NCBI GenBank assembly: GCA_958298945.1
Contig: OY282607.1
Span: 33,637,000-33,700,999 of the forward strand
Origin: Atherix ibis
Lineage: Eukaryota; Arthropoda; Insecta; Diptera; Athericidae
Length of the DNA stretch: 64,000 nt
Direction: 5' to 3'
Under the pieces are notes generated by a model. The model had not been told where the DNA came from. It did not search any database and worked only from the letters and a program-made list of their open reading frames with translations. This document shows, in pieces, positions 1 to 11,800 of the stretch; position 1 is the first letter of the stretch; every line of letters starts with the position of its first letter. The position numbers and the translations under genes were made by a program.

Positions 1-237
1 CAGCAAAGGTTCATTAATATTTCGGCAATAAAAACGAAGAAATATGTCCAAGCGGTATTTTTCGTGACAACAACGAACGATGCGAATACTAACGGGGATG
101 AGCTGATTAGTCCAAAGGCGCAAATAAGTGGATCGATGTTGTGTATTTGAGGACGAAGTCGTTGTGCTATCATAGTTCCCAGCGGTACACCAACCAGTCC
201 AGATATCATTGTTACAATACCAAATTTATATGCGACA
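1..237 (-). CDS. spin: spinster, fourth coding exon, cut by the window edge
   Basis: The acceptor AAAAAG precedes position 237. The first base completes an Asp codon and the frame reads VAYKFGIVTMISGLVGVPLG, then ICAFGLISSSPLVFASF, ending at AEILMNLCW at the window edge. This is the second half of the MFS fold, corresponding to helices about 8-11. With the other three exons about 390 residues are covered. The family needs roughly 90 to 100 more residues, which must lie to the left of the window. The acceptor has a weak pyrimidine tract, but phase and homology support the junction. Confidence 0.92.
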
Positions 238-583
238 CTTTTTATACAAAATTAAATATTTTTTTTTTAACACTTAAAACATTTTCCTTCCACATGTAAA
301 TTTTTTATCTAGAAAAAAATCTCTACACTATTATCGTAGATCTTCTATTAATTTTTTTTTTTAGATATTAATTTCCACCTGTTTTTTTAACCAAGAAGAG
401 TTTGAGAAGCTTTTTATACCGAAAAGCGCATTTAATAATTTTTTTTTCTTCATCTACGATAATAGTCGTATTTTTATCTTTCATTTTAGTAAAGGTGTTA
501 ATTTGTACTATTCCTGTTTTTTTTTTATAGAAAATTTCAACAACAACAAAAAAATCAAATCTTTTGCAAAAACAGAGACTTAC
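238..583 (-). other. spin intron between third and fourth coding exons
   Basis: A 346-bp AT-rich intron with a GTAAGT donor and an AAG acceptor. Several T or A runs of 8-10 bases are present. I see no repeat or gene in it. Confidence 0.8.
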
Positions 584-910
584 TCATCTAATTTTATATC
601 GGCATTTCCTGGTTGCTGTTCAAGACCAAGAAGAATGAATTTCGGACCCCAAAATGACAATGCACCGGCCACAAATGTAACACTTGTGAAACCGATTGTT
701 GATAGCATGAATGAACGATTTTTGCTTAGATCCTTTATATCTTCTAAATATGATGTTGATTCTAAATGGTGGCTACCTTCGCTTTCACCTCGAATTGGTT
801 CCTTAATTAAAGCAATTAATATTACAGCAATAATTCCCAGAATCGGTGTCAGTCGTAGTGCCCATTGCCACGAACCCAAAAGTTCAGCTGCCTTCGATCC
901 GGTAATATAA
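584..910 (-). CDS. spin: spinster, third coding exon (central loop and following helices)
   Basis: The acceptor ends at 911 (AAATAG) and the donor GTAAGT starts at 583; the exon is 327 nt. One base completes the Gly codon of the previous exon and the frame then reads YITGSKAAELL and SWQWALRLTPILG. The large cytosolic loop follows, with KEPIRGESEGSHHLES, then NRSFMLSTIGFTSVTFVAGA and the Trp-Gly-Pro helix. The exon ends with two bases of an Asp codon. The order matches Drosophila Spinster throughout. A 327-nt length keeps the frame, so skipping it would remove 109 residues without a frameshift. Confidence 0.95.
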
Positions 911-2386
911 CTATTTGATAAGAATTCAAAAAGATAATTTTCTCGATTATTTGTGTATTTAGTGACCTTTTGACACCATCAAAATGTGCAATGTTATTTA
1001 ATGAGCATGGGATATGAATTATTTCAAACATGAACAATCGTACATTATCAATTCACCAATCAAGCTATTTGAATGGAATAAATGTGTAGGACTATTCTTT
1101 ACTGCCCACAATCAATTATCAATCATATCCAAATGGATGGTAATGCGGGATGGATGCAGTATTGGATGTATTTACTCCAATCAAAATTCAATTGTAAGGT
1201 CATGTTTAGGCCAATATTATAAACTGTACTATTTAGTCGTTATTTTTCTATTTACTTATCCAAAACAAATTATTAACAGTATTGAATTGTCTCAACGACT
1301 AAATAAAGACGCATTTTTTATTAATAATTTTTATCAAATTTCTGAATTTTGGAAAAAGATATTAAACTTATTCTTATTTTTTATTAAATTTTGTTAACCT
1401 AATTGCATTATATTAGGTGCATTGAAGAGAAAATTGAATAAAAAAAATGGGATTCAAATTAACCTAAAACGCCATTTTTTAATTATGGTGCGAATTTTCT
1501 TTGCAACTGAAAAAGCCATCAGCCATCGGAAAGACGAAAATATCAATTACCAGCTTTCAATCGTAGATAACCACCCGTATTGATCAAAGATAACAACCCG
1601 AAAAGGACATGATAAGCGCCATCCTACTGGTCGAAGCACCACCCAAAACTGCTCGAAAAATAAGCAGTAGTACACTTATCTGCTACGCGAAGACAAAAAC
1701 ATGATCTTAAATGAACATGTTCCCAAAAGGGAAATAAGGAATAGATCTGGAAAATGTTATGCCCTGGCTGGCAGTCGAGCAAATATAATAGTTTGGAGCT
1801 TTGTGAACATACATTATTCTTGGTTTGCTTTTCAATTTGTCAAAACATCGGGAAAAATATTTAAAATCGATGAAATGGAAATTGCTTTCAATTGAAAATA
1901 TGAACGCGATCTGCAATTTTATTACCCGGACCGTGTGGGCGCGAAGGTGAGTGTGGACCAGATGATATAATTTTCGTATATTGGTAAACAAAAATTTCCA
2001 AATAGACACTTTTCACCCCATACACATATGTATCGCTTGGACGAAATTTCATCTATTTTGGAACCGTAGAAGATAGGTTAAGTGAAATATAGAATAATGT
2101 TTTTCAAATTTGAATTTCAGATAAAATTAAAAAAATGTTATTAATCATTACTAAATACTAAAATTTATTTTAATCTGTTTGTAAATACTTTTCTGTACAA
2201 ATATGGAATTATGACCTAAAGAATAAAAAAAAAACACAATATCGTGGGTTATAATCAGCATAAATTAAATATAGTTAAATAATAATTGACATAAGATGAG
2301 CAAAAATTGATGAAAAATGTATTAATTAATGACGCACATTTCAATGTTTTTTTATTATTAGGTTTGATTATATGGTATAAACTTAC
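911..2386 (-). other. spin intron between second and third coding exons
   Basis: A 1,476-bp intron with a GTAAGT donor and an AAATAG acceptor. Most is plain AT-rich sequence. The stretch 1,500-1,960 is clearly richer in G+C and unlike its flanks, so it may be an old insertion, but I could not match it to a family or find terminal repeats. Confidence 0.75.
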
Positions 2387-2744
2387 CCCAATCCGGAGCC
2401 AACTGGTATTGCAAAATAAAAAAGAGCCAACATTTTCGATCGCATATCATTGACAAATAAATCGGAAATTATCGTTGGAGCTATGGTACTGTATGATGCT
2501 TCGCCAACACCAACTAAAGCTCGGAATGTTATAAACCAACCGTACTCCTGCATAAACGATCCAATTAATGTTGTTGAGCTCCATATGGCTACACCCACGC
2601 ACATAAGTAGTTTACGTGAATACCGATCCCCCAAATAACCAAATATCGGCGCACAAACCATATACGATAGAATGAAGACTGTTTGTAAGAGACCAGCTCC
2701 ATCATCTTTAATGTCAAATGTGCGCTGCACGTCAGTCAAAACAC
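2387..2744 (-). CDS. spin: spinster, second coding exon (TM2 to TM5 region)
   Basis: The exon follows a TTTCAG acceptor and ends at a GTAAGT donor (2,386). It is 358 nt, entered in phase 1 and left with two bases of a Gly codon. Joined to the upstream exon it reads FTIPG then [20 protein letters not shown]. It contains the MFS loop 2-3 signature [10 protein letters not shown], which governs the conformational cycle of these carriers. The Spinster-typical run [19 protein letters not shown] and the helix ending [12 protein letters not shown] follow. No stop, frameshift or missing motif is visible, so this copy looks functional. The intron that precedes it in transcript order is about 38.2 kb. 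Confidence 0.96.
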
Positions 2745-3256
2745 CTGAAATAGAAAACAATAGGAATTTTTGTTTAACCATTGCATTTGTTACAAGGTTT
2801 TGAAAGAATTAAAAAAAAAGTCCTTAAAAATGAAAAGAAAGGTCGCCTAGAAATCGACTCTCTAATTATCCTCGTATTTTGGTAAAATGTTAACTACTTT
2901 CACTTACAAATCAGTAAGTTGAATGCGATTCGATTTTTATAAAATTTCATTTCAGGTCATAAAATTTCGCGGTCATCAAGAAAGGGCAAGTTCCCTAGTT
3001 AATTTCAGCCAGGTCATCATTGGAGATAAGATACTTTCTAAAATAATTATTTATCACCAATAAGAATTCTCTTTAATTTCATTTAAATTGAAATTATGAA
3101 TATAAAACTACTACCGCTCATAATTACTTTGGCAAATTTCCTCTTTATTTAGTTTCAAGTAAAAATTTCCACAAATCCTAAATTGGATTTTTTCTCTTTT
3201 TTTTTATTGGTATCGATTAGTAATATATTCTTGAATTTAAAAACATATTCGAATTC

Positions 3257-3305
3257 AACTCAATTTCCGGAAGTTAAAGTCTGTTTAACTTCCGGAAATT
3301 GAGTT
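3257..3305. repeat. perfect hairpin, 22-bp arms, 5-nt loop
   Basis: Arms 3,257-3,278 and 3,284-3,305 are exact reverse complements, each carrying the core CAATTTCCGGAAGTTAAA, with loop GTCTG. The arms themselves contain TTCCGGAA, a short palindrome. Function unknown. A perfect 22-bp stem in otherwise decayed sequence suggests a recent origin or a structural role. Confidence 0.9.
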
Positions 3306-3349
3306 TATTTGAGATTTTAATTTGATAGTTAGTTGAGATGCCGTAAACT

Positions 3350-4003
3350 AAGGACACACAAAAATTAGGCAGAAACAAGATTCGAAATGTGCTTTTTTAG
3401 TTATGGATAAAAATTTGAGGAGTTTGGCACAAGGCGCAGAATTTTTATTCGCAGATAAGTAGATAAGTGAGATATCGTGCAGGTTCCATTATGATATACT
3501 GGACCCTCTACTTTGATGGTAATTAATTGGTTTGGTGGAAATATAAAAAATAGGTAGTACAGAGACAGAAATTTCTCTTGTTGCCCATCGGAATCTTGTA
3601 TTTTACAAGATTCTGATGGGCAACAAGTTAGAAATACTGTTTTCACCACACAGTCTCCTGATCTAAATCCTTTTCAGCTGCTTTAGGATGAAGTTGACAG
3701 CAATGTAAAAAAAGTCTGCCCTACATTTACCTAACACTTGTAGAAGACTTTGAGCAGTAATGGTCCTAAATGCTACCAAAAACTTTGGAAAAATTACCGA
3801 TAAGAATGTCTAAACAGCACACAGTAGTTATCAGAACTTTAAACATAACAATGTAATTTAATGATTAAAAATATATTAAATTTACTGATTTGAAATGTAA
3901 CTGAAATATATTGTTAAAATTTTTAAACTGAGATCATATTTTAATCGAAATATATTTGACATAATAATTTTTTTGGGCGGGCAAATATTTATGACCAGTA
4001 GTC
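3350..4003 (+). mobile_element. Tc1-like transposon relic
   Basis: A decayed Tc1-family DDE transposase reads on the + strand after the hairpin at 3,577-3,627. Visible pieces are a QDSDGQQ block in the place of the family's QDNDPKHT, then SPDLNPFQLL, a stop, and DEVDSNV. The canonical Tc1 order here is SPDLNPIEHLWDEVDR. A probable right terminal repeat lies at about 3,978-4,001 (CAAATATTTATGACCAGTAG). The left end was not found. Stops and the inverted duplication make it inactive. The mariner at 4,006 abuts its right end. Confidence 0.6.
3577..3627. repeat. inverted repeat inside the Tc1 relic
   Basis: Arms 3,577-3,600 and 3,604-3,627 (24 bp, one mismatch, 3-nt loop). They carry GTTGCCCATCGGAATCTTGT and its complement. 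Because the right arm encodes part of the transposase second-Asp region, the left arm is an inverted copy of transposase coding sequence. Confidence 0.85.
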
Positions 4004-4005
4004 TA

Positions 4006-4837
4006 CGAGGTCTGTTCAAAAAGTATCGCGAATTTTGAATTTCTGCCGGTTACGTAAATTCGATTTTCGTGACGTTATGTTGGTACTCATGTCTCTTACT
4101 TTTGCGGACAAGTTCGGCCATTTTGAATGTTCAGTTAATTTGTGATAGCTGATTTGCTTGCATGTGTTTTGGCTCGTCTTCGATTTTTTCCCATTCCAAA
4201 AAAATGGATCAAAGAATCTGTATCAAATTTTGTGTGAAAAACAAAATTTATTGCACGGACGCATTCCGAATGTTGACTGTGGCATGTGGTGAAGCTATCT
4301 TGGACAGAAGCAACGTTTATCGGTGGTACAAAATGTTCTCAGAGGGCCGAAACGATGTGAACGACGAATAGCCAAGTTCGGTCGAATGTGAAGGTTTTGT
4401 TTACAGTTTTCTTCGATTGCAGGGGCGTGGTGGATCATGAGTTCTTGCCACAGGGTAGAACGGTCAATAAGGAATATTACCTGCAAGTTATTGGCTTTCG
4501 CCATTTTTGGCCAGAAACAACACACTAATAATGCCACAGCCACCGTATTCCCCAGATCTAAACCCCTGTGACTTTTTCTTGTTCCCGAAACTGAAGAACC
4601 CCATGAAAGGACGACGCTACGCTACGATTGAGGAGATAAAGACGGCATCGAAGGGGGAGCTGAACAAGATCACAAAATATGATATTTTGAAGTGCTTCGA
4701 GAATTGGAAAAAACATTGGCACAAGTGTATAATATCTGGTGGGGATTACTTTGAAGGGGACAAAATAGATATTCATGAATAAATAAATAATTTTTGAAAA
4801 ACACACAAAATTCGCGGTACTTTTTGAACAGACCTCG
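4006..4837 (+). mobile_element. internally deleted mariner element, copy 1
   Basis: Flanked by TA on both sides (4,004-4,005 and 4,838-4,839) with inverted ends beginning CGAGGTCTGTTCAAAAAGTA and ending in its near complement. Transposase pieces lie on the + strand. The first starts at 4,204 with MDQRICIKFCVKN and the N-terminal HTH region to a stop at 4,371. The C-terminal part (about 4,507-4,782) has YSPDLNPCDFFLFPKLK, including the third catalytic Asp, and ends FEGDKIDIHE. The middle with the first two catalytic Asp residues is largely missing. At 832 bp it is about two thirds of a full mariner (about 1.3 kb) and cannot make its own transposase. Confidence 0.88.
4204..4782 (+). pseudogene. 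mariner transposase, broken (copy 1)
   Basis: Mariner transposases cut and paste the element at TA sites using a DD34D triad. Here the N-terminal DNA-binding part (ORF from MDQRICIKF to NDVNDE, stop at 4,371) is separated from the C-terminal catalytic tail by a frameshifted and deleted middle. The segment 4,417-4,500 still shows a GVV-HEFLPQGRTVNKEYYLQV stretch in one frame. The first two Asp motifs are absent and the third (PDLNPCDFF) is present. A junction around 4,497-4,515 is shared with copy 2 at 43.9 kb, so part of the deletion is older than the insertion. Inactive. Confidence 0.85.
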
Positions 4838-5061
4838 TATGAGTATATGGTATCTATCGTACGGTCAGTATGAGTGTTATGTGTACATGAGCAGTGGCAG
4901 TTAAGGTAGAAGTTTATATGAAATTCCAAAATGAATAACTAAAATTCCGGAACTAATTGTTCTCTATAATAAACATGGACTATTAGAATATAATGAAGAA
5001 ATATTAATAAAAATATATCTCGAATAAAAAGTTTTGTTATTTTACTCTCAAATATTATATA

Positions 5062-5804
5062 TAGGGTTTTCGAATACGAGTGATATGATTTCTTTTTTAA
5101 AAAAACACACTAATTGTTAAGGAAATTCAAAATGTTTCTGAATAAAACGAAGCTTGAAGAGAGTCTGGTTTATTGCTAAAGACCAATGACTTCAAATAAC
5201 CCCACAGGAAATAGTCTAATGGTGTTAAATCACAACTTCTTAGAGGCCATTCAATCTCACAATTTCTTGAAATAATTGAATCTCCAAACTTTTCTCGCAA
5301 TAATTTGGTTGTTGCATGTGATGTGTGGCACGTAGCCCCGTCTTTTTCGTCAAGATCAACTTCTTCCAATTTCGGCCATAAAAAGTTGGTTATCATCGAT
5401 CTATACCGCTCTCCATTGACAGTAACGGTGCTACCAGCTTCATTTCGAAAGAAGTACGGACCGATGATTCCACCAGACCAAAAACCACACCAAACTGTCA
5501 ATTTAGGTGAAAATTTGTGGATTTTCTTCGCACCAGAATCGACAGTTTTGTTTATTTACCGCACCACTCAGATGAAAGTGAGCCTCATCGGAGAAGATGA
5601 TGAGCGCACGAAAAGTTGCAATTGGAGAACGATTATTGTGATAATAAAATTGAATAATTTGTAAACGTTGTTCTTGCATATATCTCTCCATGATGAAATT
5701 GTAAACATTACTGAATACAATGAAAAAAAATGACAGATCATGACATATTACAAATGGCCGAAACGTCTTTTAGAAATCATATCACTCTTATTGGAAAACA
5801 CTAT
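5062..5804 (-). mobile_element. DD41D mariner-like element with inverted ends
   Basis: Left end TAGGGTTTTCGAATACGAGT continuing GATATGATTTC. The right end is its imperfect complement (GTGTTTTCCAATAAGAGTGA then TATGATTTC). The ends are flanked by TA-rich bases, so exact termini are good to a few bases. About 740 bp, shorter than the 1.2-1.3 kb expected, because the coding region is deleted internally. Confidence 0.8.
5127..5691 (-). pseudogene. DD41D mariner-like transposase, internally deleted
   Basis: Starts MERYMQEQRLQIIQFYYHNN, the N-terminal helix-turn-helix of a widespread insect transposase family. It jumps at ATFRAL to FSDEAHFHLSGAVNKQNC, so most of the DNA-binding domain is lost. Motifs that remain are DEAHF (first Asp), GGIIGPYFF, TVNGERYRSMI, DGATCHT (second Asp) and RSCDLTPLDYFLWGY (third Asp). 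Counting from DGATCH to the Asp of PLDYF gives 41 intervening residues, the DD41D spacing. An in-frame stop near 5,503 breaks the reading frame. Not functional. Confidence 0.85.
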
Positions 5805-8800
5805 ATAAAAGAGGAAAAGTAAATTTCCCATAAAACATTAGTTCAATAAGAAGGAAATATTAATATTTTTTTTCGACTAAAAATCAAACATTTCCTAATA
5901 AAAATTCCAGAAATACCAAACACGAAAAACGTTGCCCTATACCAGATACATTTCTCAATTTATCCTTTCAGATTACTTTCTCAAATAGCACCAGTGAGTA
6001 TTAAAAAAAAAAAAAACTTTACAAAGATTTTTTATAAGATGCTTTTATGAAAAATTAATATAAGAAACAGAAAATTTTGAGAACAATTTGTCAGCTCAGT
6101 TACAGTTGTAAGTCTGGCAAAGACTATGTAATAATTTTTTTATTGACGGGGTTTTTTAGTGCATCATAAATATTTTTTGTCCAGACATCTCTATCCAAAG
6201 TGTGCTCATACTTTACGAGTATATAAAAGTTTTTAAATCTTCCAACACCACCAACCGTTAAGTAAAGAACATAAATGGTAAGTGAAAGCGATGTTAAATC
6301 CGAAATTTCCATGAATTACTTTTAAGTGAACTTTTGTATTTACATATTTTTTTATTTAAATTTTTTTAATGTAATATATACACACAATGCTCAACATTTA
6401 AATGTAGCCAAATGCTTTTAATACAATTCATTTTCAATGATGGCGTAAATTTTATATACAAAATGTTATGCCATGTATAATTTCAGTTAAACAACATGCT
6501 TGTAATAAAAATCCAAATAGCGTCGTTTACGGCAAAAATATAAGTTTTCTGTTATCAGGAATTGACGTTATTGGGGACCAACCGTTTACAATACGTTCAA
6601 TATTACGTTAGAGGAAAATCTTAATTTTTTTAATAATAAAAAATCGAAGATTACCTTCTAAAGTAAAAGTGTATATTTATACCTCTATTTTAATTTAGAA
6701 AAAAAGGGAAAACCGAGCATGAATAATCTTGAACTATCAGTAGTTCAAAAAAAAAATATGGAAAAAATGGAAAATTGCGGCTTTAAGCGTAAAACGATTC
6801 CTAAAATTAGTCGCCAAATTACTCATATATCGAAATTAGATACATTTAAATTGTCAAAGAGTATTAAAAGTGATTTATGCGCCGAGCACAATTGCGACGA
6901 GCGACGAGCGACGAAAATGAACAACAATTTGAATGGCGATTTAAGTCTAATCTCTAATTTTAACGTCCACATTTCACTATGTTGCAGCATTGTTTGTTGA
7001 CAGTAGAAATTTAAATCCAAATGAAGGTAAGTGGATACATAATTTAAAGTTATATTAAAAATTTAATAAATTATTTATTTTTTTATATTAAAAGTGCAAA
7101 GTTTTGTTAATGGAAAAATTTTTAGAAGCAGTGAGCGAATAGTTGAACGATTAAAGTTATTGCCACTAGTTCCCTTCAGAATTGCGTTCGGCAATAGACA
7201 CGAAATAACTAAATTATGCCACTAGAACAAAATTGTGACGCCAAAAATTTTGAACGAGAGCCAGGTCGAGAGCCAGGTAATACGAATCTGCCAATTTTTG
7301 AAATTGGCTAAAATTACGTTTCTTATTCTGACGAGAAAGATATATACCATATTCCTAATATAAAGTAGCGATGGTGAGAAACGAATTAATTTCGTGTATT
7401 TTTCTTAATTTCTATTTTCTGATATATGAGGCATCTGCCAGTCAGTTAAGTACGCATTGAACAAAACTATGATACTATACAGTGATAAGTTTGCAAAGAT
7501 TTCATTGCATAATGATTTTTTTTGCTACTGCGTTATTCGTTCAGTCTATTCCTACTGCGTTGTTCTTTGTAGAGAAAATTCTCAACTCAAAAGTACAGCA
7601 CATCTGATCTATTTACATAATTTTCTTTCAAGATTTGGTTTTGATACAGAGCCACTTCCAGGATTTCTCACTTAATTTACAAGTTTTTATTCGTTCGAAT
7701 GCAATTATTGTTTCCTAATATTATAAAACGAATAATTTTGTACAAACTAATGATTTTTATTCATTATTATTTTATTTATAGATTTTTTCTACAGATAAAA
7801 GAAATGCTATAAAATTATTTTAGTTAATTTTTATTTAATAATTTCAGTGATAATATATCCTATTTTTATAAGTCACTATAAAGAACATAAAAAATCAGTA
7901 ACAAAAAAAATTATATTCGAGATGTGATCAAATCAGTAGTGAGTGTTCGAAAACTTTTCAATTAATAATTCTCGTCCTGAGTGCCTAGCATTAAGGATAT
8001 TTTTTCTTTTTTAAACAGGGACGCATTATCTAAATTTTGATCGTGAAAAACTTGGGGTCTCAATATCTCCGATTTGCGATATCTGATATCTTCTTGTCTC
8101 TGGTTGAAGGCATTCGACATTAATATTAGCGCTCCAACTATTTGAAGAATACTTCAAGAGCATATGTGTAATTTGGATAGCAGAATTGCAAAGAAAATTA
8201 TTCTTCTATTTTAATATCCAAGCACTTTTGTTAATTTTCGTTTATTGGGGTAACTTTTCTAAAAATATATTATATTATTACGCCTTTGAAATTCGAAATA
8301 TCTTTATATTAATTTTCTTGAAATGGTATTGATTTGCGCAAGTCATTTTGGCTGTCATTAAACATTTTACTCTGTCATATGAAATTAGATTGTTCTCAAT
8401 ATTTTAATGACCACCACTGTATACTCCTATAATTTTAATTCTTATTTGAGTTGATGGCAACGTCTTGTGAATTACAAAAAAGTTTAATTGAAGATATCAA
8501 AGAAAAATCTAAACCTTGAATAATTCGCAGAAACTTCATTGATAAATTGACACTGTTAAGGACGCTTTTGGTCAAGGTAGTTCCGTGGGGAAAGTAAAAT
8601 TTATTTTTTTCTCACCTTTTTTATATTCAGCGTATTGGAAATTTCCGAAAAATTCTGTTTTATTAATAATAACAAAAACAAAACAGCTTATTTTCTATAA
8701 CAGGAAAAAATTGAAATCGCTTCCTGAACTACAATATATCAATATATTTTATCTTTTATAAATTTTTGACGCACTGAAACTATTTTTAACAGAATATCTT

Positions 8801-11800
8801 CGTGGATATATAATTAATAAAAATTACGTATTCAATTAATTAAAAAAATAGGTGCAATATTTTTTTATAAAACCGCCTACATACGGTCAATAGAGGATAT
8901 CTTTTTTAATTGTTATGATAGTCTGAATAATCGTTTTTTTTATTCTCCAGGTACGAAACTATTGTAAATGGAATACTCAGGAATTTATATATTTTTTTAA
9001 ATAATTTAATTTTTCCTTTTCTTAAGTATTTGATTTTAAGAACTTCTATAATACAGAAGTATAAATATTTCATTAAATTTAAATAATAACTTAAATTTAA
9101 GATTTTATAATTATTATACATAGGACTAAATGTTGATTATTAATTACGAATTCGAAATAAAATAAAAGAAATTCTTATGCTTTTGATTGATGTGGACATT
9201 TTTTTTTTACTAATTTCAAAGTTATCGATTTTTTTTTCAGAAACTGCGTAGCATACACATAATTACGAGTATATTACGTTTGTGAACTTTAAAAGCAACC
9301 TTGCCCATTTTATAATATTTTCTAATATTTAAGATTGATTACAAACGTTTTTTTTGCACAATTTTCAAGTTTAAAAAAAAAAAATTAATATATCAAAATA
9401 AGTTTTAAAATAATTTTTTTTTTTACAGAATATCATAATTTTTAAATACATTTATTGATTTAGCGAAGGTCATAAATGGTTTATCATTAATGGTTGTTTT
9501 AAGGAAAAGAATTATTTTTTATGGAAATAATAGTTAATTAATAAGAATTTATTATAAATTTATAAATATTAAAAAAATAGTTTAAAAATAATATTAATTA
9601 TCGAAATTTATTTTTGTAAGGGTAAATATTTCTGATTAAAAAATAAGCTCAGCCATAGTAAAAACAGTTGCTTTTATGAACATAAAAATACTCATGACTC
9701 TGTGAAAGTATCTTGAATTAAGTATATATAGTCAATTTGCAATTTAGATAAATAGCATTTTCTACACAAAAAAAATAAAGATCTCGTACCATTTAACAAT
9801 TGCTTATACTGCAAAAACAAAGGCGAATTGAAACTACTTATGATATGAGTATGGTTAAATTATTTGGCAACCAAACAAGCTGTTGTTTACTTTGAAACGT
9901 AAATGAGCTGATCAATCGTACGATTCTTATCCACTGAAGTTATTTTCAGAGTTTCACAGTCTACACAATGCAAAATAAAAATAAAAGTAGGTATTTAGAA
10001 AAATTTCTTTCGAAAATAAATAAAAAATACTAACCAAAACAATTCAATCAAAATATTTAATTGTTATTTTTGTTATTTACAAAGAAATTTATAAAAAAAA
10101 TAAATAGGAATTCTGTTCTTTCATAATATATTTTTGCAAACGCAAGACATTCTTTTAAAATGCAACATAATATGTGCATGTATTTGCAAAGTGCGCATTT
10201 ATGCTGTGTAATCTGATTCAATGAAGAAAAAAAAACTCTCGTATGGAGGGCAGGTTATTAATATTTTGATTATGCAATTTTTCCTATAATGTTTGGCTTC
10301 CCCAGAATATATATGATTATCCATTCAAAAGAAAGTGGCATAAATGTTAGTCGTACAGAGAATATTCAATTAGTCGCAATTGACAATAATACTCACAAAA
10401 CAATCATAAGATTTTATTGAATCAAATAAAAATTTGTCATACATCATTGGTCTCAAGTGCGCCTGCATTTTTCGTCAAACGACACATTCAATTTGCACGT
10501 GCATAATTTTATACGGAAAGTGGTAAGCAATTCTTAACACTTATCCATAAGACTTTTTGGGGACTATCATAGCTCAATCTCTATCAAAAACGAATACTAA
10601 GTCACAGCGGGATCAACCGATTTAAATTTCAACTAAAACAAAAACGATGACTATCACAACTGATAAACTAAAAAAAAAATTATAAACAAACCCAGGCATG
10701 CACATGCAAATGCTACACTAGAAATTTCATTATTCACAAGAAATGCCACATTTGAACTTGATTACTTGCGGCGATTTCATTTGTATACTCGTAGTAGCCT
10801 TCTCAAATTTAACCTTATCTCAAACACAAATAAAGAAAACATGATTATAATTAGAACTGAAAAATTAAATTAATAATTCGTTAACTATTGCATTATTATA
10901 GTATTTAAATTTTTAGTTTAAAAAATTATTCTAAATTTAAAAAAAAAATACATTTAATAAATTAAATTGATTGAATAATTAGAAAGTAATTTTAAAAAAA
11001 ACTAAAAGAAAGTTACGATAGGATATGCATGAATAGTGCAAGTGCATGAGTAACTAACTATTCGAAAATACGAAGACAAATCTACATGAAATTCTACAAT
11101 GGTTTTTGTCAAAGCTTAATTTTGGTTGAAACTCCAACTTATTTTGGGAGATGAAGCAATTATATTGTTTTTTTTTTGTACTTATAAAGTATATCTTACA
11201 TAATTAATTGTTATTTAAATTCTAAAAATACATTTTATACAATAATTAAATTTTTTTTTGTTCAAATTATCCACAACATTAAATACTGAACATATTGTTT
11301 ATTTTTAAGAGAATCTACAATCAAAATTTTTGGAACGCATTTAACTCGGTAAATTTGAAATATTTTAACCAATTTAATTCAAGCTGAGAGAATATTTACA
11401 AATACCAGATTTAGAAAAAGTTTATAGACTTAAGTAGTAATCTGATATCTTTAAGTTAAAGTCGAAAAATTTAAATTTAAAAAAAAAAAAAAAAAATCAT
11501 TTTAAATATTAAATTTTGGTTGTTGATATTCACGTGTATAAGTTAAATAAATAATAGAACTATCATTTATCTATGAGTGAAGAATTTTTTAAATTAATAT
11601 ATCTAGAAATTCGATATTTTATGGTATATGAAAAGCATTTCATAGTTAGATGCATCAAAACAATTTTTGTTTTAAAGTAGAATTTACGATTGAGATACGG
11701 TGTAACGGACACCATCTTATCTCGTGACTATAGATATTCGTCTATTTATGGTGAAAAAAGTCAAATAGGGGCTTTTATGGTCATTTCCGATCCAATTTAA

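Noticed and set aside
6990..7032. Short frame ending AATGAAG|GTAAGTGG
   Set aside because: It lies in a patch resembling a repeat also seen at 28.5 and 39.7 kb, and upstream frames stop; a repeat remnant is more likely than an exon.
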